From Actinomyces sp. (GTDB lineage Bacteria > Actinomycetota > Actinomycetes > Actinomycetales > Actinomycetaceae), in assembly GCF_030530635.1 (NCBI RefSeq), contig NZ_JAUMUL010000006.1, forward strand, positions 14,800 to 78,799: a stretch of DNA of 64,000 nt, given 5' to 3'. The stretch's first letter is position 1. The number at the start of each line of letters is the position of its first letter. The translations under genes and the position numbers were made by a program. Below, piece by piece: positions 46,034-55,581 of this stretch. A model generated the notes under the pieces. It did no database searches, had not been told where the DNA came from, and saw only the letters and a program-made list of their open reading frames with translations.

Positions 46034-47409
46034 ACCTCATGGCCTACTACGGACACGACGGGGATCTCTCGGGTCTCGCGGCCTGCCTCGACCTGGTCGG
46101 CTCGACGGCGGCCCTGGTCATGGTGGCGGTGGCGCTGACCTACCTGCTCGCCCTTGCCTGCGCGGCGTACACGCTGGCCGGGCGGCGAAACCGCGGCAGG
46201 GGCCGCAGCCTACAGCCGCATACGCCCATGACCGGGCCCATGCAGATCGTCATACTCATGCCGTGCCTCAACGAGGAGGCGGTGATCGGCCCCTCCGTCG
46301 AGCGGCTCCTGGCCGAACCCGACCCGGGGCTGTTCATCCTCGTGATCGACGACGGATCGGACGACGCCACCAGCGAGATCGTTCGCGCTATTGGGGACCC
46401 ACGAGTGGGACTGCTGCGCCGAGAACCGCCCAATGCCCGCAAGGGTAAGGGCGAGGCTCTGAACCATGCCGTCGGGATCGTCCGCAGACGCTATCGGGAT
46501 GCGGATCCCGAGCGCGTCATCGTCGGCGTGGTTGATGCCGACGGACACCTGGATCCCTCCGCGTGGAGTATCGTGCGGCGGGCGTTTCGCGCAGATGCCG
46601 TGGGCGCGGTTCAACTCGGTGTGCGCATTTCGAACCGTCACGACTCCCTATTGGCGAGGATGCAGGACATTGAATTCGTGACCTTCACATCGATCTTCCA
46701 GCAGGCGCGCCGTCGCCTCGGGAGCGTCGGCATGGGCGGCAATGCCCAGTTCGTGCGCCTGGCCGCCCTGGACGCCTTGGGGAACGATCCGTGGACCCGT
46801 TCCCTGACCGAGGACTTCGACCTGGGTATTCGTCTGAACGCCACGCGCTGGGCTAACGAGTACCGGGGTGAGGCGGCGGTGCATCAGGAGGGCGTGACCT
46901 CCCTACGCAGACTGGTGCGTCAACGTACCCGGTGGTTCCAGGGCAATCTGCAGGCCCGCGGTCTGTTGGGTTTCATTGCGCAGCGCTTGCGCGGCAGCGC
47001 CCGCGCCGACACCCTCTGGCAGGTGCTCAGCCCCTATCTGCTCATCGTGGGCTCGTTGCTGACCGTGTCCTTTGCGCTGATGCTGTGCCTGTGCCTGGAC
47101 AACGTGCTGCACGGGGTCCCGCAGTCATGGTCGTGGGTGCCCGTGGCGTATCTACTTGCCTTCGGCCCCTCATACCTCTATGCATTCGTGTACTGGCGCT
47201 ATGTGCGTAAGGAGGGAACCGGTCCGCTTCGCTGCATCGCGTGGTGTCATGTCTTCGTCGCGTACGGCCTGTTGTCAGGCGTCTATGGATGGCGGGCACT
47301 GGTTCGGGAGATGCTCGGCCGTTCCGGTTGGGCCAAGACCGCCCGCGAGGCCGCGCGAGCCCCGGGAGCACTTCTGCCCGGCGCTTCCCTCGGTGAGGGA
47401 CGCCCATGA
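46030..47409 (+). CDS. Processive family 2 glycosyltransferase (exopolysaccharide synthase)
   Basis: The 459-residue protein has the full set of processive GT2 residues. A first helix lies near 21-50. IDDGSDD near 106, VVDADGH near 168-174, the general-base TEDFDLG near 259 and Q(R/T)xRW as RQRTRWFQG near 297-305 follow. Three or four C-terminal helices (near 335-360, 368-395, 405-435) can form an export channel. BcsA, PgaC and hyaluronan synthase share this plan, polymerising a UDP-sugar while extruding the chain. The downstream epimerase suggests UDP-GlcNAc or UDP-ManNAc as donor. Not enough to fix the polymer. Confidence 0.88.
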   Translation: MNLMAYYGHDGDLSGLAACLDLVGSTAALVMVAVALTYLLALACAAYTLAGRRNRGRGRSLQPHTPMTGPMQIVILMPCLNEEAVIGPSVERLLAEPDPGLFILVIDDGSDDATSEIVRAIGDPRVGLLRREPPNARKGKGEALNHAVGIVRRRYRDADPERVIVGVVDADGHLDPSAWSIVRRAFRADAVGAVQLGVRISNRHDSLLARMQDIEFVTFTSIFQQARRRLGSVGMGGNAQFVRLAALDALGNDPWTRSLTEDFDLGIRLNATRWANEYRGEAAVHQEGVTSLRRLVRQRTRWFQGNLQARGLLGFIAQRLRGSARADTLWQVLSPYLLIVGSLLTVSFALMLCLCLDNVLHGVPQSWSWVPVAYLLAFGPSYLYAFVYWRYVRKEGTGPLRCIAWCHVFVAYGLLSGVYGWRALVREMLGRSGWAKTAREAARAPGALLPGASLGEGRP

Positions 47410-48113
47410 GGCTCAAGTCGGACATGATCGGCAGATGCAGGCAATTCCTGCGACAGCGGGCGGTGAAGCTGCCCGCGGCCCTGTTGACGGTCACTGTCGT
47501 AGCCGTACTGACGGCGGTCACCTGCGTTGGGGGAGAGGGAAAGGGCATGAACTGCTCCGATTGGCGGCTCGTATTCGACGGCTACGGGGCGGCCTCGTGC
47601 AATTCCCAAACGGTCACGCTCAGCCCCGCAGTGGCGACCCGTGCCGATGAGACCCATGCGGGTCTGGCCACGTCGGAGACGGTTACCGTGGAAGCGGGAC
47701 GGGTCACCGTCTGCCGGGCAACCCTCCTGACCCGTAAACAGCTTCGGCGCGGCGGTGCCCCCAACCCCTGGGAAGTGGCGTGGCTGTTGTGGAGCTACCA
47801 GGACAACGACCACTTCTACGCACTCGTACTCAAGCCCAACGGATGGGAGGTATCCAAGCAGAATCCCGCCTACCCCGGAAAACAGCAGTTCCTCGCATCA
47901 GGCGCCACCCCTGACTTCGCCGTGGGACGCACCTATCAGGTGACGGTCAGGGTGGACACGACCGCCTCCGGCGAAGTGGTCACCGACATCGCCGTGGACG
48001 GTGAGGACCTGGTGACGATCTCCGACACCGACGCCCCCTACAGCTTCGGCCCGGTAGCCGCCTACACCGAAGATGCGGCCATCGAAGTCACCGTCAGCCC
48101 GGTCATACCTTGA
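47406..48113 (+). CDS. Secreted lectin-like (concanavalin-fold) protein of the exopolysaccharide operon
   Basis: The 235-residue protein has a basic N-terminus and a hydrophobic signal or anchor near 21-41 (LPAALLTVTVVAVLTAVTC). The rest has a beta-sandwich pattern: WEVAWLLWSYQDNDHFYALVLKPNGW near 124, VGRTYQVTVRVDTTASG near 178 and IEVTVSPVIP at the end. This resembles LamG/DUF1080-type carbohydrate-binding folds. It likely acts outside the membrane, binding or guiding the polymer. No exact family was recognised. ATGA overlap with the synthase. Confidence 0.65.
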   Translation: MRLKSDMIGRCRQFLRQRAVKLPAALLTVTVVAVLTAVTCVGGEGKGMNCSDWRLVFDGYGAASCNSQTVTLSPAVATRADETHAGLATSETVTVEAGRVTVCRATLLTRKQLRRGGAPNPWEVAWLLWSYQDNDHFYALVLKPNGWEVSKQNPAYPGKQQFLASGATPDFAVGRTYQVTVRVDTTASGEVVTDIAVDGEDLVTISDTDAPYSFGPVAAYTEDAAIEVTVSPVIP

Positions 48114-48160
48114 CACCGGGACCATCGCCCCCATCCGCCCTGAACCTTTTTAGGAGAAAC

Positions 48161-49375
48161 ATGACCGGCCATGCCGCCCCCGATCTCGCAACCGGTGCGC
48201 CCCGGCGCGTCATGCTCGTATACGGCACCCGCCCCGAGGCCATAAAGATGGCTCCGCTCGTGCGCGCCCTGCAACGCGACGAGCGCTTCGAACCGGTCGT
48301 GGTTGTGACCGGCCAACACCGCGAAATGCTCGATCAGGTCAACGAGTTCTTCGACATCATCCCGGACACCGATCTCGACATCCACCGGCCCGGTCAAACC
48401 CTCACCCAGGTCACCGTGGGCACCCTCGAAGGAGTCGAACGCGCCATCGTGCAATACCGGCCGGACCTACTGGTCGCTCAGGGCGACACCACTTCGGCCT
48501 TCGCCGCAGGACTGGCCGGCTTCTATCAGCGGGTGCCGGTAGTCCACGTCGAGGCCGGCCTGCGTACGGGCTCCATCGCCTCCCCCTACCCGGAGGAGGC
48601 CAACAGGCGCCTGCTGGCGCAGGTAACGGTCCTGCACCTGTGTCCGACCGCCCTGGCTCGCGACAACCTGCTGCGGGAGAACACCGACCCGGGCGCCGTG
48701 GTCGTGACCGGCAACACGGTCATCGATGCGCTGCTGGAGGCCGTTGAACGGCCGGTGCCGTTCAGCGACCCCGCGCTTGCCCGGGCCACCGCCGATCCCG
48801 GCAGGCGCATCGTCCTGGTCACCGCGCATCGGCGTGAGTCCTGGGGCGGACCCATGCAGGGAATCGGGCGGGCGCTCGCCCGCATCGCCCGCGGCCACCC
48901 CGATGACGTGATCGTCCTGCCCACCCACCGCAACCCGCGAGTGCGCTCGGCTCTGCTGCCACAGGTGGAGGGCCTGGACAACGTCGTCGTCACCGAGCCG
49001 CTCCAGTACGGACAGTTCTGCACACTCATGAACCGCTCCCACCTGGTGCTGACGGACTCCGGCGGTGTGCAGGAGGAGGCGCCCGCGCTGTCCAAACCGG
49101 TCCTCGTCATGCGTGAGAACACCGAGCGCCCCGAGGCCATCGACTTCGGTGTGGCCAAACTGGTCGGCACCGAGGAACAGACCATCTTCGGCTCCGTAGA
49201 CCGTCTGCTGAATGACGCCACCGCCTACGCCGAGATGGCGGCTGCGGTGAACCCCTACGGCGATGGCCGGGCCTGTGCTCGCATCGTCGCCGCCATGGCG
49301 GCGCTGACCGGCGTCGGTCGGCGCCTGGCCGATTTCAAACCCGACCGTTCCGTACCCGACCCACAGGAGAACTGA
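48161..49375 (+). CDS. wecB: UDP-GlcNAc 2-epimerase (non-hydrolysing)
   Basis: The 404-residue enzyme interconverts UDP-GlcNAc and UDP-ManNAc. YGTRPEAIKMAPLVRAL near 24, GQHREMLDQV near 54, VHVEAGLRTGSIASPYPEE near 129, TAHRRESWGGP near 223, THRNPRV near 259 and SGGVQEEAPALSKPVLVMRENTERPE near 303 identify it with confidence. The ATG at 48161 has TAGGAG upstream; the 17 codons before it are unlike the family. Presence inside this operon points to a ManNAc-containing polymer, or to regulated UDP-GlcNAc supply. Confidence 0.93.
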   Translation: MTGHAAPDLATGAPRRVMLVYGTRPEAIKMAPLVRALQRDERFEPVVVVTGQHREMLDQVNEFFDIIPDTDLDIHRPGQTLTQVTVGTLEGVERAIVQYRPDLLVAQGDTTSAFAAGLAGFYQRVPVVHVEAGLRTGSIASPYPEEANRRLLAQVTVLHLCPTALARDNLLRENTDPGAVVVTGNTVIDALLEAVERPVPFSDPALARATADPGRRIVLVTAHRRESWGGPMQGIGRALARIARGHPDDVIVLPTHRNPRVRSALLPQVEGLDNVVVTEPLQYGQFCTLMNRSHLVLTDSGGVQEEAPALSKPVLVMRENTERPEAIDFGVAKLVGTEEQTIFGSVDRLLNDATAYAEMAAAVNPYGDGRACARIVAAMAALTGVGRRLADFKPDRSVPDPQEN

Positions 49376-51292
49376 ATGAAACGCCTGTCCCTGAAGCGCC
49401 GCCGCCATGCTCCGCTGGGCATCCTGCTGGCCACGGCCGCCCTGGTGCTGCAAATCGGATCCGCGCCGCTCACCCCCGCGGCGGCGGAGACCGCTGTGCC
49501 GGTCGCCGCGGCCCAGCCCATTGACGCCACCCAGGAGGCGCCGGTCCAGGCGCCGCCGGAGCCGGAGGCGGCCGCAAAGCAGATTCTTCCGCTCGAAGCC
49601 GCGGGCGTCGTCGACGGTGCGGAACTGGCACGACCGGTGGAGGTCGCCGCGCAGCCGCAGGTACGCGAACTGCCTGCGGACGTAGCCGTGCCGGCCTCGG
49701 CCCGCACCTTCTCCACCGAGCAGGCGGGCCCGGCCCGGACTCTCGTCCTGTTCGACTCGACGGGCGCCTACGCGCATTTGGGCGAGTACTACGCCCTGGG
49801 CATGGGGATGCTGGCCTCACATTCGGGCACGGTGACCGCCATGCCGGTGACGGACTATGTCGCGGGACTGGCCGGCTCCTTCACCGCGGTCATCTACTCC
49901 GGTTCCACCTATGACGAGCCGCTGCCACAGGCCTTCCTCGACGACGTGCTCACCGGCGACGTGCCCGTCCTGTGGTCCGGGTTCAACATCTGGCAGCTCA
50001 CGGCCAAGGCCGAGGACCGCGCCGCTTTCGTCACCCGCTACGGATGGGACGCCGCCGACTCCTACATCGACTCCACCGACAGGGTCACCTCGGTGACCTA
50101 CAACGGGCAGTCCCTGAGCCGCAACGCCCTGAATACCGGAGGCATCACCGCCCCCCACATCATCAGGGCGCAGGACGTCACCGTCCTGGGAACGGCACAG
50201 TGCACCGATACCGCCGGCGCCGCCGTCGACTGCGCCCCGGTCGCCCAGTCGGCCGGCAGCTCATTCCCCTGGGCGGTTAAGTCCGCGAACCTCACCTACA
50301 TCGGTGAGGTAGCGCTGTCCTACATCTCCGAGACGGACCGCTACCTGGCGGCCGCAGACATTGTGCTCGACACCCTCCAGCCCGGGGCGACGACCTCGCG
50401 ACAGGCGGCCGTGCGCATTGAGGACGTCAGCCCCGCCACCACGGGCGCCGAGCTGCGCACGATCGTCGACTACCTGGTCGGGGCCGCGGTCCCATTCCAG
50501 ATCGCCGTGGTGCCGGTGTACACCGATCCGAGCGGCGTTTACAACGCCGGTGCTTCCGAGACTCTGACTCTGGCGGACAATCCGGAGTTGGTCGAGGTGT
50601 TGCGCCATGCGGTGGCCAACGGCGGTACCCTGATCCAGCACGGCACCCGGCATCAGTTCTCCACCCTGAGTAACCCGTACAACGCAGTCAGCACGGACGA
50701 CTTCGAGTTCATTCGCTCCTGGTGCACCGAGACCAATGACAATACGGCACCGGCGGTTGCCTGCGCCAACGACTCATGGGTACAGATCGGCGGACAGCTT
50801 CCCGGCACCGACGCCGCCTGGGCCACCCGGGAGGTGCTCGAGGGGCGGGCCGTCTTCACCCAGGTGGGCCTGCCGGAGCCGACGGTGTTCGAAACTCCCC
50901 ACTACGCGGCCACGGCCGCCGCCTACCACGGCATCAACCAGGTCTACCAGGTGCGATACGAGCGCGAACTCTTACACGCGGGCCTGCTCACCGGTCGTGA
51001 CGGAGGGGACTTCGACTACTACGGGCAGTTCTTCCCCTACTCCGTGAACGACCCTTACGGCACGCACGTGCTGCCCGAGAACCTGGGCAACGTGGAACTG
51101 GAGTCCTATAACCAGCACCCGCCGCGCCTGCCTGCGGATATTGTGGCAGCGGCGCACGCGAATCTGGTGGTCACTCACGCGACCGCGAGTTTCTTCTTCC
51201 ACCCCTACTACGACGTCTCGCTGCTGCGGGAGGTCGTCGAGGGCATCAGGGCGGAGGGGTACACCTTCGTGACCGCCACCGAGTTGAGCTGA
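49376..51292 (+). CDS. Secreted DUF2334 polysaccharide deacetylase-like protein
   Basis: The 638-residue protein has a signal peptide (about 1-38, ending AAAET) and an Ala/Pro/Glu linker to ~110. A domain near 120-330 begins RTLVLFDSTGAYAHLG, with a Rossmann-like alternation. The DUF2334 domain follows, with VRIEDVSP near 345 and the metal-site pair in QHGTRH near 421-426. DUF2334 is related to NodB-type deacetylases; the usual DD is ED here. PgaB and PelA use deacetylase domains to modify their polymers outside the membrane, and a matching role is inferred. It starts one base after the epimerase stop. Confidence 0.82.
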   Translation: MKRLSLKRRRHAPLGILLATAALVLQIGSAPLTPAAAETAVPVAAAQPIDATQEAPVQAPPEPEAAAKQILPLEAAGVVDGAELARPVEVAAQPQVRELPADVAVPASARTFSTEQAGPARTLVLFDSTGAYAHLGEYYALGMGMLASHSGTVTAMPVTDYVAGLAGSFTAVIYSGSTYDEPLPQAFLDDVLTGDVPVLWSGFNIWQLTAKAEDRAAFVTRYGWDAADSYIDSTDRVTSVTYNGQSLSRNALNTGGITAPHIIRAQDVTVLGTAQCTDTAGAAVDCAPVAQSAGSSFPWAVKSANLTYIGEVALSYISETDRYLAAADIVLDTLQPGATTSRQAAVRIEDVSPATTGAELRTIVDYLVGAAVPFQIAVVPVYTDPSGVYNAGASETLTLADNPELVEVLRHAVANGGTLIQHGTRHQFSTLSNPYNAVSTDDFEFIRSWCTETNDNTAPAVACANDSWVQIGGQLPGTDAAWATREVLEGRAVFTQVGLPEPTVFETPHYAATAAAYHGINQVYQVRYERELLHAGLLTGRDGGDFDYYGQFFPYSVNDPYGTHVLPENLGNVELESYNQHPPRLPADIVAAAHANLVVTHATASFFFHPYYDVSLLREVVEGIRAEGYTFVTATELS

Positions 51293-51314
51293 GCGCCGAG
51301 CTGAGAGGACGCCG

Positions 51315-52934
51315 ATGCAAACCGTACGAGGCCAAGTCGACGGGTCCCCCGAGGAACGCCGCCCACCCGTCCCGGGGGAGCCAACGCGGTCCGCATCCGT
51401 GTCGCGGCGCCGAGGGCTGGGCCTGCTGGTGGCCGGGACAGCCGCCTTGACGGCGGCGGCGACTGTCGCGCTACGGCTGCAGACCGGCGTTCGGGCCGCC
51501 GCCTCCCCGGCCGTGGCAGGAGGCGGCGGGCGGGTACTGCTCGACGTCGCCGGCCCCGACGGGAAACTCCTGGACCTCCAGGCTCTGGTCAACCGACAGG
51601 TCAACGGGGCGCGCGCGGACACTCGTGACGATGCCCTGCTGGACTCCGCCACCCTCGAACTGATCGAGTTGGCGCCCCTGCAGACGCATACCGAGTCCAC
51701 CGCGGCCCTGGAACTGCCCGCGTCCGGCTCGGTCTGCCTGACCCTGTCATGGCCGACGAGCCACGGCTACTCGGCCATTTTCGCGGACCTGCCCGGACCG
51801 GGGCGCCATGCCCTGGCCGAACTCGCCGCACGCAGTCTGCATAAGGCGCAGGTGGAGATTCAGACTCAACTGCGGTCGGCCGCCGCGAGCGACGCTGCGA
51901 ACATCGACGCTCTGCGCAACCGGACGGCACAGGCCCTGAAGCACTGTGAGGCGGCGGCGACTCCCGTGGAGCGCGCTGCCCGGGCCAACTCGGCCCTGGA
52001 GGCGGCGACTGCGGCACAACTAGCTCAAGACGAGGCTGCCGCCCGGCTCGGACCCGACGACGCAATGCTGGGGGTGACCTTCACCGCCGTGCCCCAGCCG
52101 GGCAAGGCGGAGCAGGCCGTCGCCAGACTGACCGCAGCCGGACGTCAGTCGCTGGTGCGGATCGTGGTCGGCGACACGGGTGATTCCGAGGAGATGGCGG
52201 GCTGGCGCAGATGTACAGCCGAGCTCCACGGCGCGGGAGCCCAGATCATGGTGCAGGTGGGCGACTCACAGACGCTCACCGATTTCGACAAGCATTCCTG
52301 GGGACGGCGGATCGCGGGTCTAATCGCCGCCTTCCCCGACGCCGACGCCTGGGAGATCGGTAACGAGCTCGCAGGGGAGTGGACCGGCCCGGAAGCCGTG
52401 GAGCGGACCCTGGAAGCGGCCCGAGCGCTGGCCGCCGCCCCGGCAACGGCCTCCGCGCCCCGGGTGCTCACCTTGTACTACCAGCTCGGCCAGGGGCGAG
52501 CGGCCGAGTCCGTCATGTCTTGGGCCGCCACCAACCTGAAGGGTGAGTTGGACGAACTTACTGACATAGTCGGGCTTTCCGTCTATCCGCAGTGGCATCC
52601 CTTGGGCGCCGGCGCCCGGCGCGTGCTGAGGGCCTTGGAACGCGTCGCCGGAGACAGGCCCACGGCGCTCACCGAACTGGGATACGGCGCCCCCGACCTG
52701 GACGATGGGCCCTGGTGGTTCGGCTCCGCCGACGATACCGGGGCGGGCCGTGAGGCAGTTGCCCGACATCTGACTGCCGTCGCCCTCGGCCAGCGGCGTG
52801 CCTGGGCTGCACCGCTGTGGTGGTACTACCTTCAGGATGAGGGACTAGCCGCCTCCGACTCGGCGGCGCAGACGGGCGGATCCGGGACAGTATCCCAGGA
52901 TTTGGTGGCGGCGGCGCGTGTCGATGACGCCTAG
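51315..52934 (+). CDS. Tat-exported clan GH-A glycoside hydrolase-like protein
   Basis: The 539-residue protein has a twin-arginine signal (SRRRGLGLLVAGTAALTAAA near 28-48). Residues 70-240 are helical and poorly conserved. A TIM-barrel part follows, with WEIGNELAGEW near 346-356 giving an Asn-Glu acid/base (Glu351) and TALTELGYG near 450 giving a second Glu near 454. Asn-Glu on strand 4 and Glu on strand 7 about 100 residues apart is the clan GH-A pattern (as in GH5, GH39). Most synthase-dependent polymer operons carry such a hydrolase. The family number and substrate are not determined. Confidence 0.75.
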   Translation: MQTVRGQVDGSPEERRPPVPGEPTRSASVSRRRGLGLLVAGTAALTAAATVALRLQTGVRAAASPAVAGGGGRVLLDVAGPDGKLLDLQALVNRQVNGARADTRDDALLDSATLELIELAPLQTHTESTAALELPASGSVCLTLSWPTSHGYSAIFADLPGPGRHALAELAARSLHKAQVEIQTQLRSAAASDAANIDALRNRTAQALKHCEAAATPVERAARANSALEAATAAQLAQDEAAARLGPDDAMLGVTFTAVPQPGKAEQAVARLTAAGRQSLVRIVVGDTGDSEEMAGWRRCTAELHGAGAQIMVQVGDSQTLTDFDKHSWGRRIAGLIAAFPDADAWEIGNELAGEWTGPEAVERTLEAARALAAAPATASAPRVLTLYYQLGQGRAAESVMSWAATNLKGELDELTDIVGLSVYPQWHPLGAGARRVLRALERVAGDRPTALTELGYGAPDLDDGPWWFGSADDTGAGREAVARHLTAVALGQRRAWAAPLWWYYLQDEGLAASDSAAQTGGSGTVSQDLVAAARVDDA

Positions 52935-52994
52935 CCGGCCTGCATGGGTGCAGCGGACGGTGCGGGCCCGGAGGGTAAGGTGGTGAGGCGTGGA

Positions 52995-55340
52995 TCAGCG
53001 CTGCGCCAGCACGAGGGGATGCACCTGCGCCGCCCCGGACCGGCGCAGCAGCATGGCAGCCACGGTTAGCGTCCAGCCGGTGTCGGTCCAGTCGTCCACC
53101 AGTACGACGTGGGAACCCTTCAGGCGTGCCAGCGCCCGCGGGGACCACTCATCCAGCGTCAGGCGACGGGCGACGTCTGCCAGTCGGAAGGCGGAGCCGA
53201 CGTCGTGTCTGCCGGGCGTGCCGCCACTCGCCACCACGCCCAGTGGCACGGCCCCCAGGTGATGGCTAAGCGCCCGCCCCAGGTGACGCAGAAGTCGCGG
53301 GCGTGTACGCGAGTCGACAATGGCCACCCCCAGCTGGTTCGGGGCCGCCGTGACGTCGTCGTTCCCGGATGCCGAGTGCAGTTCGTTGCCCAGCCGGCCG
53401 GCCACTTCCAGCACCGGAGCGCGCAGAGGCGGCGGCACCTCGCCGTCCGTGTCGGAATCGAACAAGTCACGCAGCGCACCGGAGACCCCCAACCCGTCCA
53501 GGCGTCCGACCGCGAGCCCGGGCTTGTGCCTATCCTCCTCAGCGATGAGGCCTCTGAACTCGGGCAGTCCCAAGCGGTCCATGCCGGTGGGCCAGCGTTT
53601 ACGAGGCTCGATCGTGACTCCCACGCGGGCCAGTGCCCGGCGGACGCCGGCGATCTCCGTCTCGCCCGGTGCCGCAGGCAGCTGCAGGCCACCACACAGG
53701 TCACAGGCCCCACACCTCCAGCCGTCGCGCAATTCCGGGTCGTCCAGCACCCGCCGCAGGAAGGCCATGCGGCAGTCGGGTGCGGACAGGGACTCATAGC
53801 GCACCATCAAGTCCTGCTCGTCCAGCCGTGCCCGCTCCACGCGCGCGTACCGCGGTGCGTCGTACGCCCAGGGGCACCCGGTCGCCTCCCAGCCGCCGCG
53901 CACGCGCCGTACCACGCCGTCGACGTCAAGGACCTTGAGCATGGACTCCAGACGGGTCCGGCGCAGCGGCACCACGGTCTCCAGCGCATTCGTGCTCAGC
54001 GGCCCGGTTCCGGCCGTGCTGGCCTCCTCCAATGCGGCCAACGCCGCGCGCACCGCCGCCTCGGGCGGGAAGCCCTGGGTGCCGAACCATTCCCAGATGG
54101 CACGGTCCTCGGCCCCAGGCAGGAGGATCACCTCGGCGCGGTCGACCCCGCGCCCCGCGCGACCCACCTGCTGGTAGTAGGCCACCGGCGTGCTCGGGGC
54201 CCCCACATGCACCACGAAGGCCAGATCCGGCTTGTCGAAGCCCATGCCCAGCGCGCTGGTGGCCACCAGCGCCTTGACCCGGTTGGTCTTCAGGCTCTCC
54301 TCCAGGAGCTCCCGCTCCGCGGCATCCGTGCGGCCGGTGTAGGCGGCCACCTCCAGGCCCCCTTCACGCAGCTGCTCGGCTACCTCCCCGGCCGCGGAAA
54401 CGGTCAGGCAGTAAACGATTCCGGATCCGGGAGTGGCTCGCAGGTAGTCGGTGAGCCAGGCCAGGCGCGCGGCGGCATCCGGCAGGCGCCGCACCCCCAG
54501 GTGCAGGGAGGCGCGTTCGAGCGTTCCTCGCAGCACCAGTACGTCGGCGGAGTCGGTGGCGGCATCCGCGGCCGGAGCAACGGCCCGACCCGCCGGCTGC
54601 GCCCCTCGTGATCCGAGCTGTTCGGCGACGTCGGCGGTGACCCGGGTATTCGCCGTCGCCGTGGTGGCCAGCACCGGAGTACTCGGCGGCAGCTGTGCCA
54701 GCAGGGTGCGAATGCGCCGGTAGTCAGGGCGGAAGTCATGGCCCCAGTCGGAGATGCAGTGCGCCTCATCGACAACCACCAGGGCGGCGTCCGCGGCCAG
54801 GCGGGGCAGGACCTCATCCCGGAACACGGGGTTGTTGAGCCGCTCGGGGGACACCAGCAGCACATCCGCCTCGCCCAGCCGCACCTGCGCCTCAATCACA
54901 GGCCATTGCGGGGCATTGACCGAGTTCATGGTCAGGGCGTTGATACCGGCTCGGCGGGCGGAGTCAACCTGGTCGCGCATGAGCGCCAGCAGCGGGGACA
55001 CGATCACCGTCGCACCGGCTCCGGCACGCCGCCCGGGGGCGGGGATGGGCAGGCCGGGCCGCCAGGAGCCCCAGCCCTCCCGCAGCAGCACGGTTGCCAC
55101 GAAGTACACAGCGGATTTGCCCCAGCCGGTCCGCTGCACCACCAGCGCCCGCCGCCGCTGCACCACCAATGCCTCAATAGCGCGCCACTGATCCGCATGC
55201 AGCCGGGCATCCGCCCGGCCGACCAGCTCACGCAGCACCGCCTCGGCGCGCTCGCGGATGGGGACGTGAGCCGCCGGCCCGGAAGCGGCCGGGCCGGAAT
55301 CCGGTTCGGCGGGTTTGCGGGGCGAGACGGGCAGGTGCAT
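52995..55340 (-). CDS. RecQ-family DNA helicase with C-terminal phosphoribosyltransferase-like segment
   Basis: The protein has about 781 residues. Superfamily 2 motifs run HADQWRAIEALV near 53, the Walker-A-type TGWGKSAVYF near 75, DEAHCISDWGHDFRPDYRRI near 190, TATANTRV near 225 and GRAGRGVDRAE near 390. A zinc-binding Cys cluster follows (CRMAF, CGACDLCGG) near 520-550. The last ~130 residues read as a PRTase fold ending in VVLVDDWTDTGWTLTVAAMLL, the PRPP-loop pattern. It unwinds recombination or replication intermediates. The start is the ATG at 55340; a longer frame reaches into the riboswitch. Confidence 0.85.
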   Translation of the reverse strand: MHLPVSPRKPAEPDSGPAASGPAAHVPIRERAEAVLRELVGRADARLHADQWRAIEALVVQRRRALVVQRTGWGKSAVYFVATVLLREGWGSWRPGLPIPAPGRRAGAGATVIVSPLLALMRDQVDSARRAGINALTMNSVNAPQWPVIEAQVRLGEADVLLVSPERLNNPVFRDEVLPRLAADAALVVVDEAHCISDWGHDFRPDYRRIRTLLAQLPPSTPVLATTATANTRVTADVAEQLGSRGAQPAGRAVAPAADAATDSADVLVLRGTLERASLHLGVRRLPDAAARLAWLTDYLRATPGSGIVYCLTVSAAGEVAEQLREGGLEVAAYTGRTDAAERELLEESLKTNRVKALVATSALGMGFDKPDLAFVVHVGAPSTPVAYYQQVGRAGRGVDRAEVILLPGAEDRAIWEWFGTQGFPPEAAVRAALAALEEASTAGTGPLSTNALETVVPLRRTRLESMLKVLDVDGVVRRVRGGWEATGCPWAYDAPRYARVERARLDEQDLMVRYESLSAPDCRMAFLRRVLDDPELRDGWRCGACDLCGGLQLPAAPGETEIAGVRRALARVGVTIEPRKRWPTGMDRLGLPEFRGLIAEEDRHKPGLAVGRLDGLGVSGALRDLFDSDTDGEVPPPLRAPVLEVAGRLGNELHSASGNDDVTAAPNQLGVAIVDSRTRPRLLRHLGRALSHHLGAVPLGVVASGGTPGRHDVGSAFRLADVARRLTLDEWSPRALARLKGSHVVLVDDWTDTGWTLTVAAMLLRRSGAAQVHPLVLAQR

Positions 55341-55473
55341 GGTGGCCACGCTAACCCGTACCGCGTTCGTGGTGGCCCACCGGCCCAGTCGGTGGCCCGC
55401 ATGTCCCGCCGGTGACGGCACGGACAGGCCATCGGCGTAGACGGACGGCGGAATCTTGGTATGGTGTGCGTGC

Positions 55474-55571
55474 ACCATCCAGAGCGGCTGAGAGACCTGG
55501 CTCGTCGACGCCGCAGCAACCACGCCGTCGGCGGTGTCCGGCGGTGCGGTGCTCCCGCCAGGACCGATGGA
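55474..55571 (+). ncRNA. SAM-I (S-box) riboswitch upstream of the methionine synthase gene
   Basis: The conserved S-box core is clear: CCATC (P1, 55474) closes with GATGG (55566); AGAGCGGCTGAGAGACCTGGCTC and GCCGCAGCAACC give P2 and the kink-turn; a GGCGGTG P3 and GGTGC-TCCCGCC complete the core. Binding of S-adenosylmethionine would shut off the gene downstream. A -10-like TATGGT lies at 55460-55465. The switch ends 11 bases before the ATG, so translation control by occluding AAGGA is likely. Confidence 0.85.
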
Positions 55572-55581
55572 AGGACCTGAA

